35,772 nt of DNA from DATIYF01 sp035517775 (GTDB lineage Bacteria > Acidobacteriota > Terriglobia > Terriglobales > Acidobacteriaceae), in NCBI GenBank assembly GCA_035517775.1, contig DATIYF010000072.1, forward strand, positions 1 to 35,772. Reading direction: 5' to 3'. This document shows, piece by piece, positions 23,761-31,652 of this stretch (its first letter is position 1; each line of letters begins with the position of its first letter). The notes below the pieces were generated by a model. That model searched no databases, was not told the DNA's origin, and worked only from the letters and a program-made list of their open reading frames with translations. Position numbers and translations under genes: made by a program.

Positions 23761-26700
23761 TTACCAGATGATCTTGGCTCCCAGCTGGATGTGCCTTGAG
23801 CCGCCCGACCCGACCACCGGATTCGAGGCCCACACGTCGGGCGTGTAACCAGCCTCGCCGGTGCTGATTCCTCCGTCCGAGAGGTCGCCATCCACCCCGG
23901 CAAAGTTGGGATGGTTCAGGACGTTGAAGAACTCGCCCCTCATTTCCAGCTTGAAGCGCTCGCCAAACTGGAAGGTCTTGATCACCGAGAAATCCATATC
24001 GAAGTATCCCGGACCAGAAATCATATTCCGCGGCATATTGCCGAACTGGCCAAACTCCTGCGGCGCAATCACCCAGCCCGGCCCCGCGAAACAACCGGCG
24101 TAGTTCAGTACCTCCTGGGACGCGACGGCGTCACAGGCAGGATTACTTTCGCCGCCGTTATCCGGATAGGCGTAGTACGGCAGAGGCGTACTCGGGGACC
24201 AGTGCACCTTGGAGGGGTCGCCGAAGAAGTTCCAGCGGTCGTTAAACTCGCCGGTTCCGCTGATGTCGTAGTAATCGTCGAAAAAGAAGATGGGCATGCC
24301 GGTCTGGGCAGTCAGAATGCTGTTCACCCGCCAGCCTTCGAGCATCTGCGCGTGCCCGGGGCGCGAGGGCAGCTCGTAAGTGGTCGCCAGGGTGAAGCGG
24401 TGGCGGATGTCGGTATCGGAGTTGCCCACTTCCGCGGCAGGGTCGTAGCTGTTCTGGATTAAAAATTCCCGGTTCCCGCTCGAAGTATCAATAGCGTGCG
24501 CGTAGGTATAACCGGCTACGAAGTAAAGCCCGTGGCTGGTGTTCTGCCGCACCGTGACCTGCAGGCCGTGGTAAATCGAGTCGTCGCTGTTGCCCAGCAT
24601 GTCAATGTAGCTGAGATAAGGAAACTGGTTGACGAACGGCCGCCCCGACTGCTCATCGCCCTCGAAATCATTGGCGTAGATGTTCTGGTTGATGTCGCGA
24701 ATGCTGTACAGCTTGTCTCCCTTGTTGCCCACGTAGGCGGCGGTGATGGCCGCGTTCTTCCACAAAGCCTGCTCGATATTGAAGTTCCAGTTGATCACGT
24801 AGGGCGTGCGGATATTGCGGTTAACGCCAAATACCGGGCAGGGGTTATAGACTCCGTTGTCCGGATCATAGGCGCACTGCCCCGGCTGTGAGAGATCGCC
24901 GAAAATCGGACCGCCCGCCTGCCAATTGGCCGCCAGTTGATCGGAATCGAAGAAGCTCCGCGTGGTGGCGTCAATGTTGCCCGGCGAGGGCACGGTCACT
25001 CCCCCTGGGCCGCTCAGCATCAACCCGGTGGGAATCAGCGCCAGCCCCTGCGCCTCGGTGCTGTTCTGTCCGATAAACACCGAGATGTGAGGGATCTCGT
25101 AGATCACTCCAATTCCCGCCCGCACCACGGTTTTGCCGTTGCCCCGCGGGTCGAAGGCAAATCCCAGGCGCGGAGCGAAGTTGTTGTAATCGGTGTCATA
25201 GGGCGAACTAATCTGCTTTCCCACCTGCACCATGCCCAGCGTCGGGTCGAAGTTGGCCAGCAGGTCGTGGCGCTCTTTAATCGGGAAGGTAAGGTCGTAC
25301 CGCAGGCCTGCGGTCACGGTCAGCCTGGGGCGCACCCGCCAGTCATCCTGCACAAAAAGCCCGAAGGATTTCTGGGTGACATAGCGGTGGCTATTGCCCA
25401 CGGCAACATAGCCATAGTCAGGGTCGCCAGCGGCGAAGTCCTCGAGCGAGTCGAAGCGAATGTAACCCGCTCCGTACGTGTCGCGCACGTTGTCGGTGCT
25501 GCCGGTGCGAAACTCTCCGCCGAAGCGCAGGTTGTGCCGGTTCTTGATGAGATTCGCGGTCTCGCTGATTTGCAGAGTCTGGTTCGGGGTGGTGTAGAGC
25601 GGCCAACTGCCGTTGCCACCGATGGTGTGCGAGCTGAAGTCGCCGATGCGAATTTCGGGCAGGCCGAAATCCACCGGGTTGGTGACGCCAGTGTTCACGC
25701 CGAAGGTTGCCGGGTTGATGTTGTTGTCGGCAACCACCACTTTCTGCCAGAAGCGGTTGTAGCCAATATGGACCTGGTTGGTGAAGTTCGAGCCCGGCGT
25801 CCACACCCAGCCGCCGCCCAAAACTTCAGCCCGCGTGTCCGCCTGGGAAAGAAACATGGGATTCAGCACGGTCACATCTTCTTCGTTCTGCAGGCTGTCT
25901 CCCACGAAATACATGCCGGTAAAGGTGTGGCGATCGGAGAGGTGGTAATCCAGCTTCAGAATTCCGTTGTCCTCGCGATTCACATTGTTGAAATCGAGAT
26001 TGATCGTGTCGGAGGGTCCGGGGTTGAAAGGCAGCAAAGTCGCCAGCTTCTGGCTGATCGCGCTGCAGTCCGGGGCGCAGGCAGCGAAGGCGTCCGCCAC
26101 GCTGTCATCCGGATCGCCTCCCAGAGAACCCGTGACGGGCGCGAACTGCTGGCCTGGGTTGCCCACCTTATCGCGTACGCCCTCGTAATTCGCGAAGTAA
26201 AACAACTTGTCTTTGAAGATCGGGCCGCCGACGGAAGCGCCGAACTGATTGAGGTTCAGCGCCGAAACCGGCTGCGGCGCTGGATTGAAGTAATTGCGGG
26301 CATCAGTCGCGCTGTTGCGATTGAAATAATAGGTCGAGCCGTGAAAACTATTGCTACCCGACTTGATGCCCACGTTGACGATCGCGCCCGGCTTCCAGCC
26401 GTAGTCGGCCTCAGGGCTGGACTGGATATTGAACTCCTGAATGGCGTCAATCGGCAGGTGCGTGGCCGGCGTTCCCTCGACCCCTTCCGCGTTGATCACC
26501 GTTTCGCCATAGTAGGCGTCGTTATCGTCAATGCCATCCACAATAAAGTTGTTGTCTTCCGGCCGGTTGCCGTTGGCGTTGATGGAAAGAAAACCGCCCC
26601 CCGGAACCCGTTGGATTCCAGGCTGTAGAATCGCCAGATTCTGAAAGTCGCGCCCCTGGAGTGGCAGCTCATTGATCGCCTGGTTGGAGAAAGTGCCCCC

Positions 26701-27093
26701 CAGAACGTCTGTGGTGCTATCCACCACCGGCGCTTCGCCGGAAACATTCACGATTTCAGTGACTGCGCCTGCAATGAGCTGCACATCAATCCGCATGTCT
26801 TTGGCTACTTCCAGGCGCAGGCCGGTGCGCACTTCTTTTTTGAAACTGGGGGCCTCCACGGTCACCTGGTATGGCCCCGGCTCAAGGTTGGGAGCGATGT
26901 AATCGCCGCCCGCGCCCGTGGTCAGCGTGCGCGAAACGTTGGTAGCCGCATTGGTAATGATCACGGTGGCGCCCGGCACAACCGCGCCCGATGGATCAGT
27001 CACCGTGCCCAGAATCCGGCCCTGGTAGGTCTGGCCAAAAGTTGCGATGCTTAGACAAACCACGACCAGCAGACTACAGTGGCGAACTTTCAT
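23761..27093 (-). CDS. Oar-like TonB-dependent outer-membrane receptor with carboxypeptidase-regulatory domain
   Basis: This 1110-residue protein should sit in the outer membrane and import a large substrate, probably an oligosaccharide or peptide, with TonB energy. ATG 27093 has AGGGGG about 6 nt upstream and starts a signal peptide (residues 1-20 or so, SLLVVVCLSIATFG). Next comes a carboxypeptidase regulatory-like beta-sandwich (about 25-108, GRILGTVTDPSGAVVPGATV), a plug domain (about 115-230, including LQGRDFQNLAILQPGIQRVP and NNFIVDGIDDNDAYYGE), and a long beta-barrel ending in an aromatic residue (KIIW). This architecture is expanded in Acidobacteriota. The frame upstream of 27093 lacks a signal and is rejected as start. 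It stands alone; no SusD-like partner or glycosidase adjoins, so the substrate cannot be inferred. Confidence 0.93.
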   Translation of the reverse strand: MKVRHCSLLVVVCLSIATFGQTYQGRILGTVTDPSGAVVPGATVIITNAATNVSRTLTTGAGGDYIAPNLEPGPYQVTVEAPSFKKEVRTGLRLEVAKDMRIDVQLIAGAVTEIVNVSGEAPVVDSTTDVLGGTFSNQAINELPLQGRDFQNLAILQPGIQRVPGGGFLSINANGNRPEDNNFIVDGIDDNDAYYGETVINAEGVEGTPATHLPIDAIQEFNIQSSPEADYGWKPGAIVNVGIKSGSNSFHGSTYYFNRNSATDARNYFNPAPQPVSALNLNQFGASVGGPIFKDKLFYFANYEGVRDKVGNPGQQFAPVTGSLGGDPDDSVADAFAACAPDCSAISQKLATLLPFNPGPSDTINLDFNNVNREDNGILKLDYHLSDRHTFTGMYFVGDSLQNEEDVTVLNPMFLSQADTRAEVLGGGWVWTPGSNFTNQVHIGYNRFWQKVVVADNNINPATFGVNTGVTNPVDFGLPEIRIGDFSSHTIGGNGSWPLYTTPNQTLQISETANLIKNRHNLRFGGEFRTGSTDNVRDTYGAGYIRFDSLEDFAAGDPDYGYVAVGNSHRYVTQKSFGLFVQDDWRVRPRLTVTAGLRYDLTFPIKERHDLLANFDPTLGMVQVGKQISSPYDTDYNNFAPRLGFAFDPRGNGKTVVRAGIGVIYEIPHISVFIGQNSTEAQGLALIPTGLMLSGPGGVTVPSPGNIDATTRSFFDSDQLAANWQAGGPIFGDLSQPGQCAYDPDNGVYNPCPVFGVNRNIRTPYVINWNFNIEQALWKNAAITAAYVGNKGDKLYSIRDINQNIYANDFEGDEQSGRPFVNQFPYLSYIDMLGNSDDSIYHGLQVTVRQNTSHGLYFVAGYTYAHAIDTSSGNREFLIQNSYDPAAEVGNSDTDIRHRFTLATTYELPSRPGHAQMLEGWRVNSILTAQTGMPIFFFDDYYDISGTGEFNDRWNFFGDPSKVHWSPSTPLPYYAYPDNGGESNPACDAVASQEVLNYAGCFAGPGWVIAPQEFGQFGNMPRNMISGPGYFDMDFSVIKTFQFGERFKLEMRGEFFNVLNHPNFAGVDGDLSDGGISTGEAGYTPDVWASNPVVGSGGSRHIQLGAKIIW

Positions 27094-27302
27094 GTGGTCC
27101 CCCTCTCGGCGGTGGGGCGCTGCCCCGACCTCGACTGGCAATTCGGAAGTTGCAAGCGTGAGACGCGAGAAGCGTGCCCTCACCCACGCGATCAGAAACC
27201 GGCTTCCAGTTTGCCCGGGTTCAGCAGATGGGCAATGTGAGCGAAAGGACTGAAATCGCTGAAGGAAAGCTGTGTCCGGTCAGTCATCCGAGCTGCCCAA
27301 GC

Positions 27303-27358
27303 CAATTGCAAAGCAGTTTGTCAGAGCTTGCCGGGCAAAGTCAATTGCAATGCGGTTT
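27303..27358 (-). promoter_or_regulatory. Direct repeat CAATTGCAAAGCAGTTT, possible operator for the receptor gene
   Basis: CAATTGCAAAGCAGTTT (27303-27319) and CAATTGCAATGCGGTTT (27342-27358) match at 15 of 17 positions, with starts 39 bp apart, about 210-265 bp upstream of the receptor ATG. Each contains the palindrome CAATTG. A TTGACT overlaps the distal copy on the minus strand, but no good -10 follows. It could be a paired regulator-binding site. Confidence 0.35.
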
Positions 27359-27431
27359 CTAAAGTAATAAGGAGGATTCTAATTTTTCAGTACGGACTTC
27401 ATCTGCAAACTTGCCGCCGGAGGGTGAGAGC

Positions 27432-27459
27432 AGATTTCTCGCTGCGCTCAAAGTGACAA
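27432..27459. repeat. GTCATCCCGAG-family fragment
   Basis: AGATTTCTCGCTGCGCTCAA followed by AGTGACAA, matching one end of the repeat family found at 4994-5100 and 21613-21676. Confidence 0.45.
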
Positions 27460-27476
27460 ACAAAGCACGGGCCGGT

Positions 27477-28478
27477 TCAGTACACCGCATTGCCCGCTTT
27501 AGTCGAATGAATCATGCCATTCACAACGGAAAGCGAATACTTTTCTCCGCCGGTTCCGCTCCAACCGGGCAAATCGAAATGCCCGCCCGTGGGCAGGTGA
27601 TACACGGCAATGTCGTGAAAATCGAGCGGCGTATTCGGCTTGCAGAGTTTGGGCGGCTGAGTCACGCGCAGAAAATACGCGCCTTTGCCGAAACCGACCA
27701 CCGTACCGTGGCCTTCCGGATCCACCAGCACCGCCGACTTTTCATCAATCGCGATCTCCCGCGGGTGAGCCGACCAGCCATCCTGCACAATGCGGGCCAG
27801 GAAACCGAGCGTCCGGCCCATGCGGTCGCGTATGGCGAAATGGCTGTCGGTGAGGGTGTTTTGCAAGTGAGGAATCTTAAGAAACTCGCGGACCAGGGTC
27901 ACGCGCGGAAAATAAGGATTCGGCAATACGTCGCTCGAAGCAAGATCGTTGTCGTTCTCCTGGTCTTTCAGCGCGCCATAGCAGAATTGGCCGAGAACCG
28001 CCAGGCCGGCGCTGGTCCCGCCTATGGGCGTGCCCTCAGCGACCTTGGCATTGATGGTCTCTTCCACCGGTGTTCCCTTCCAGAACTCGACGTAGCGCGC
28101 CTGGTTGCCGCCGGCAATGAAAATCGCTTCCGCATGGCCTATGATTTCCTTCACCTTGGGATCGTGCGCCGCTGCGTCATCAGGAATGATCAGCGTGGCC
28201 ACCGAGTTCGCTTTGCACAACCCGTTGACGTACGAGTTGTAGGCATCATCGCCGCGCGCCCGCAAAATCAGGAAGTCGCCCCCGCTGGCCCGGCCGCACA
28301 GCCAGCGAAAGGCCTCGTCCAGGTCGCTGCCGCCGCCCATCAAAGCCGTTCCTGCCGAGGGCCGCGTGGCTACGTCGGCTTGGTTGCCGATGCGAATGTA
28401 TTGAAAGGAAGAAGCTGCCTGGCTGATACCACAGAGCAGAAGAATGGAAAGAACAACCCGGGCCCGCTTGAGGATCAC
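27477..28478 (-). CDS. Exported cyanophycinase-like serine peptidase (family S51)
   Basis: Cyanophycinases cleave the Asp-Arg storage polymer cyanophycin or related beta-aspartyl peptides. From GTG 28478 the 333-residue product has a signal peptide (MILKRARVVLSILLLCGISQ, then AA). S51 landmarks follow: TALMGGGSDLDEAF, FIAGGNQARYVEFW (GGNQ 123-126, usually GGDQ) and the nucleophile elbow GGTSAGLAVLG with Ser157. DSHFAIRDRMGRTLGFLARI corresponds to the family His-containing DSHF block. An in-frame TTG at 28502 overlaps the predicted -10 box and has no ribosome site, so GTG 28478 is preferred. No cyanophycin synthetase is nearby; together with export, this suggests a role on external beta-linked aspartyl peptides, by inference. 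Confidence 0.82.
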   Translation of the reverse strand: MILKRARVVLSILLLCGISQAASSFQYIRIGNQADVATRPSAGTALMGGGSDLDEAFRWLCGRASGGDFLILRARGDDAYNSYVNGLCKANSVATLIIPDDAAAHDPKVKEIIGHAEAIFIAGGNQARYVEFWKGTPVEETINAKVAEGTPIGGTSAGLAVLGQFCYGALKDQENDNDLASSDVLPNPYFPRVTLVREFLKIPHLQNTLTDSHFAIRDRMGRTLGFLARIVQDGWSAHPREIAIDEKSAVLVDPEGHGTVVGFGKGAYFLRVTQPPKLCKPNTPLDFHDIAVYHLPTGGHFDLPGWSGTGGEKYSLSVVNGMIHSTKAGNAVY

Positions 28479-28500
28479 TTGCAGTTTTTCTCCGCCCGAC

Positions 28501-28530
28501 AATATAGCGCACCCAAGACGCGCTCTGCAA
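28501..28530 (-). promoter_or_regulatory. Candidate sigma70 promoter of the cyanophycinase-like gene
   Basis: Minus strand TTGCAG (28525-28530), 18-bp spacer, TATATT (28501-28506). The start would be near 28494, giving a leader of about 16 nt to GTG 28478. Confidence 0.45.
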
Positions 28531-28540
28531 AATTTAGATT

Positions 28541-28621
28541 TCCTTCGTGTACCTGCGTGTCCTTCGTGGTTCTTTGCCTGGGGTTCTGGATTTCCGTCCC
28601 GTGCCTTCGCGTGGTTCTTTG
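28541..28621. repeat. CTTCGTGGTT-type repeats (reverse orientation of the ACCACGGAG family)
   Basis: TCCTTCGTGTACCTGCGTGT followed by CCTTCGTGGTTCTTTG and, about 40 nt on, GTGCCTTCGCGTGGTTCTTT. Three or more CTTCG(T/C)G(T/G) words recur at about 10-12-bp spacing between the YbjQ-family and cyanophycinase-like genes. Confidence 0.5.
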
Positions 28622-28623
28622 AC

Positions 28624-28992
28624 TTAGCTTTTAATCGGCTCTACCACCACCGCCGTCCCATAGGCGAGGACCTCGGTCACGCCCGACATGATTTCCGTCG
28701 CGTCGTAGCGCGCGGTCACGACTGCGTTGGCGCCAAGCTCGGCCGCGTGTTGCAGCATCAGATCGAAGGCCTCGGCGCGAGTCTTCTCGCACAGATTGGT
28801 CAGCAGCGTGATGTTGCCGCCGAGAATGGTCTGCAAACCGGCGCCAATGGTCCCCAGAATAGATCGCGATCGCACCACGATGCCGCGCACCACGCCCAGA
28901 GTTCGCACCACGCGGTAGCCATCGAGCTCAAACTGCGTAGTGACCATGTTATGCGCGACCATGCGGCCGCTTGGCGGCATATGGGTTGCCAT
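28624..28992 (-). CDS. YbjQ family (UPF0145) putative heavy-metal-binding-domain protein
   Basis: A 122-residue protein with the YbjQ-fold pattern: VVRTLGVVRGIVVRSRSILG (about 30-49), then GGNITLLTNLCEKTRAEAFD (about 60-79), LMLQHAAELGANAVVTARYD and a final VLAYGTAVVVEP strand. Such proteins form small ring-like oligomers; their role is unproven despite the heavy-metal label. ATG 28992 is chosen because GGAGG lies 5 nt upstream, while GTG 28998 sits right against it. It lies 32 nt after the PEP-mutase-like gene and may be co-transcribed with it. Confidence 0.88.
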   Translation of the reverse strand: MATHMPPSGRMVAHNMVTTQFELDGYRVVRTLGVVRGIVVRSRSILGTIGAGLQTILGGNITLLTNLCEKTRAEAFDLMLQHAAELGANAVVTARYDATEIMSGVTEVLAYGTAVVVEPIKS

Positions 28993-29024
28993 CTCCACCT
29001 CCCGGCGGCCGCAGCCGCCTGTTC

Positions 29025-29849
29025 TTATCTCTTGGCGAAGAAGCTGTTCAGTTCGCCCCCGGAAACAATTCCGTCAAAGCCGGCAAAGCTTCCCTGCTCC
29101 GCAAGGGCTTTCGCAGCGCGTAGAAAACCAGTCCAGGCCGCCCGCGCCAAAGCTGAGCCCACGCTCACCCGGCGCACGCCCAGCTCGGCAAGCTCGGGCA
29201 GAGTCATGCTGCTGCTATTCATGAGCACGTTCACCGGCTTCGAAGCCACCGCGCTCACGGTCGCCCGTATCTCATCTCGCGTTTTCACTCCCGGGGCATA
29301 CAAAACATCAGCGCCCGCCGCCGCGTAGGCCTGCAGCCGGCGGATAGATTCCTGCAGCGGCTCGGGGTGGCCAACCAGGAAGCACTCGGCGCGAGCCGTC
29401 AACAGCACTCCCGAATCCCTCAGAGCGGCGCTGGCCGCCTGGATGCGCTCGGCCGCGAGCGCCAACTCGAACAGCGGCTGGCGTGAATCGCCCGTACGGT
29501 CTTCAATGGAAAGGCCGGCCACCCCGGTTGCGGCGCACAGCGCGGCATTCTTCGCCACATCTTCGGGCTTGACCGCATAGCCGGATTGAAAATCCGCGTT
29601 GACCGGCAAGTCGGTTGAGGCTACGAGCTCCGCGATATGGGCCAGCATCTGGTCGCGCGAAACTCCGCCCTCGCCATCCGGCAGCCCTCGAGAAAAAGCG
29701 AACCCGGAACTCGTAGTGGCCAGAGCCTTGAACCCGAGGCCGCGCAAATACCGCGCCGATCCAATGTCCCAGGGGTTAGGTATCACGAAGCAGCCGCTTT
29801 CGTGCAATCGGCGGAAGGCGGCGCGGCGGGAGGAGAATTCAGCGCTCAT
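29025..29849 (-). CDS. Isocitrate lyase / PEP mutase superfamily enzyme
   Basis: A 274-residue TIM-barrel of the PEP mutase/isocitrate lyase superfamily, whose members make or break C-C or P-C bonds next to an oxyanion with Mg. Landmarks are FVIPNPWDIGSARYLRGLGF near the N-terminus, TTSSGFAFSRGLPDG, LPVNADFQSGYA (metal-binding Asp), GVAGLSIEDRTGD, LTARAECFL and DVLYAPGVKTRDEIRATVSA. The catalytic KKCGH motif of true isocitrate and methylisocitrate lyases is missing, so it is more likely a carboxyphosphonoenolpyruvate-mutase or oxaloacetate-decarboxylase-like member. ATG 29849 is chosen from family alignment; the 40 upstream in-frame codons overlap the next gene and are not family-like. The exact substrate is unknown. 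Confidence 0.85.
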   Translation of the reverse strand: MSAEFSSRRAAFRRLHESGCFVIPNPWDIGSARYLRGLGFKALATTSSGFAFSRGLPDGEGGVSRDQMLAHIAELVASTDLPVNADFQSGYAVKPEDVAKNAALCAATGVAGLSIEDRTGDSRQPLFELALAAERIQAASAALRDSGVLLTARAECFLVGHPEPLQESIRRLQAYAAAGADVLYAPGVKTRDEIRATVSAVASKPVNVLMNSSSMTLPELAELGVRRVSVGSALARAAWTGFLRAAKALAEQGSFAGFDGIVSGGELNSFFAKR

Positions 29850-29881
29850 ATTGGAATCTCGGCCAAGATCCGGCGTGCGTC

Positions 29882-30061
29882 TCATTCGAGCTCCGCGCAA
29901 ATCACGAACTCCTGTGCGCTCCGATCGTACTCTACACGCAGCAGGTTCGGCTTGCAGCAGGCCTGGCAATCTTCCACATAGGTTTGATGACGCCCGGCGG
30001 AATCATCCACCGTAGTCTCATTCCGCTGCCCGCAACCGGCACATTGAAAGCTTGCTTGCAT
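29882..30061 (-). CDS. CPXCG-motif cysteine-rich small protein (zinc ribbon)
   Basis: A 59-residue protein, MQASFQCAGCGQRNETTVDD to the C-terminus VICAELE, with CAGC and CQACC pairs forming a likely zinc ribbon. Length and pattern (Cys pair, acidic QTYVEDCQACC, then NLLRVEYD) match the CPXCG-motif cysteine-rich family of unknown function. ATG 30061 gives the family length; a longer in-frame start at 30163 adds 34 atypical residues. It is divergent from the M24 peptidase gene and 32 nt upstream of the PEP-mutase-like gene, so it may head a three-gene transcript with that gene and the YbjQ-family gene. Confidence 0.78.
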   Translation of the reverse strand: MQASFQCAGCGQRNETTVDDSAGRHQTYVEDCQACCKPNLLRVEYDRSAQEFVICAELE

Positions 30062-30211
30062 GAGCCAGGCCGCACCTTGTTGGTGCACGCTTCCTCTTAT
30101 GATCTTATAATCGCACGTCGCGCCGTGGAGTGTGCTCGTGCCGCCGGGCATGACCGCGCGCACTTCATGGCCGGCAACTGCTGTTGCCAGAACTCGCTGA
30201 TCGGAGACCTC

Positions 30212-31492
30212 ATGCTATCTCGCCGCCACTTTGTTGGACTCACCGCTGCAGGATTGGGCGCCTCTTCCCTGCTCCCCGCCCAGGCCGATCCCGCTTGTCC
30301 GCCCATGCCCCCTTCGATTGCCGGCCTGAAATCGAGAAAAAGCGAAGCCCACCCGATCACCGCTGAGGAACGGCGGGCGCGGCAGGAAAAAGCCCGCGCC
30401 TTAATGGCCGCCAACAACCTGGATGCTCTCATGGTCACTCCCGGAACCTCGCTCCGCTACTTTGCCGGCGTCAAGTGGTGGGACAGTGAGCGCTTCTTTG
30501 CCATGGTGCTGCCCACCCGCGGCCAGGCTTTTTATGTGTGCCCGGCGTTTGAAGAAGGCCGGGCGCGCGAGCAGTTGGCCCGCGGCCCGGAGGGCGACCA
30601 TGCTGATGTGCGCGTCTGGCAGGAAGATGAGAACCCCTACGATCTGCTGGCACAGGGCCTACGAGACCGCGGCATTCTCACCCGCAGGCTGGGCGTCGAG
30701 GAGACAGCCAAGTTCGTCTTCAGTGATGGCGTCGCCCAGGCCGCACCGCAGGTTCACATCGCCAGCGGAACTGCGGTCACGGCTGGCTGCCGCCGCGTCA
30801 AGAGCGAGCATGAACTCGCGCTCATGAGCTTGGCCAACCAGGTCACTCTCGCCGCCTATGAGGCCACGTACCATGCCATTAAGGAAGGCATGAGCCAGGC
30901 GGAAGTGCAGCAGCTGGTTTCTGACGCGCATCAGCAGCTCGGTTTCAGCGGCGGCGCGGATGTGCAGATGGGCGAATATTCCGCCTTCCCGCACGGCTCT
31001 TTGACCGCGCAAATGGTTCGCGAAGGCGTCATTATCATGATGGATGGCGGCTGCGAGGCCGAAGGCTATCAATCCGACATCACCCGCACTTTTGTGTTGG
31101 GCAAGGCGACGGAGAAGATGAAGCAGGTCTTTGATATCGTGCACCGCGCCCAGAGTACGGCTTTAAAAACCGCGAGGCCGGGAATCGAAGCCCAGGCCGT
31201 CGATGCCGCCGCCCGCAAAGTCATCACCGGCGCGGGCTACGGCCCCGGCTACAAGTTCTTTGTCCATCGCGTGGGCCACGGCATTGGCATGGATGGCCAT
31301 GAATGGCCCTATCTGGTGCACGGCGATACGCTCAGGCTCGAGCCCCATATGACTTTCAGCGACGAGCCCGGAATTTATATTCGCGGCGAATTCGGCATGC
31401 GCCTCGAAGACGACATGCACATCACGGAAAGCGGCGCCGAGTTGTTTACGCCGCAATGCCCGTCGCTGGAAAATCCTTTTGCTAAGGGCTGA
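30212..31492 (+). CDS. Tat-exported M24 family (Xaa-Pro type) metallopeptidase
   Basis: A 426-residue enzyme of the creatinase/aminopeptidase-P fold. The N-terminus MLSRRHFVGLTAAGLGASSL is a Tat signal (SRRHFVG), so it folds before export to the periplasm. An N-terminal creatinase-like domain (about 50-200) precedes the pita-bread domain, which shows the dinuclear-metal ligands in order: MDGGCEAEGYQSDITRTF (two Asp), HRVGHGIGMDGHEW (His), MTFSDEPGIYI (Glu) and GMRLEDDMHIT (Glu). It should release N-terminal residues preceding proline, or act on a related amide. ATG 30212 has GGAG 5 nt upstream; the frame open from 29984 overlaps the divergent zinc-ribbon gene and lacks a signal. Confidence 0.9.
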   Translation: MLSRRHFVGLTAAGLGASSLLPAQADPACPPMPPSIAGLKSRKSEAHPITAEERRARQEKARALMAANNLDALMVTPGTSLRYFAGVKWWDSERFFAMVLPTRGQAFYVCPAFEEGRAREQLARGPEGDHADVRVWQEDENPYDLLAQGLRDRGILTRRLGVEETAKFVFSDGVAQAAPQVHIASGTAVTAGCRRVKSEHELALMSLANQVTLAAYEATYHAIKEGMSQAEVQQLVSDAHQQLGFSGGADVQMGEYSAFPHGSLTAQMVREGVIIMMDGGCEAEGYQSDITRTFVLGKATEKMKQVFDIVHRAQSTALKTARPGIEAQAVDAAARKVITGAGYGPGYKFFVHRVGHGIGMDGHEWPYLVHGDTLRLEPHMTFSDEPGIYIRGEFGMRLEDDMHITESGAELFTPQCPSLENPFAKG

Positions 31493-31500
31493 GGCAGTTT

Positions 31501-31545
31501 TTTCTTCGCGATTCTCGCGGATTTCTTTGCCTCCTTCGCGGTTCA
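31501..31545. repeat. CTTCGCG(G/A)TT-type repeat between convergent genes
   Basis: TTTCTTCGCGATTCTCGCGG, then ATTTCTTTGCC and TCCTTCGCGGTTCAGG: near-periodic TTCGCGGTT words in the 160-nt convergent gap, similar to the block at 28541-28621. Confidence 0.4.
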
Positions 31546-31652
31546 GGATTTTCGCCGGCGGCGGCACAGCCTTTCACCGCACCTGCGCAGAAGATTCGCA
31601 GAGTTCGCCAGGCTCGGTCGGCAAAGCTCCGGTTCGCAAAGAAGAAACCGCC

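Larger units (their letters stand above)
27094..27476. other. Intergenic region upstream of the TonB-dependent receptor
   Basis: 383 nt without a supported gene. It holds an imperfect direct repeat (27303-27358) upstream of the receptor and a GTCATCCCGAG-family fragment (27432-27459). A plus-strand AAGGAGG at about 27369-27375 has no start codon at a suitable distance. Confidence 0.5.

Noticed and set aside
24937..26628. Plus-strand open frame (563 codons) inside the receptor gene
   Set aside because: Antisense to the beta-barrel of the TonB-dependent receptor, with no recognisable domain and no ribosome site.
29984..30211. Longer start for the M24 peptidase
   Set aside because: It overlaps the divergent zinc-ribbon gene and would bury the Tat signal, which sits exactly at ATG 30212 behind a good GGAG.
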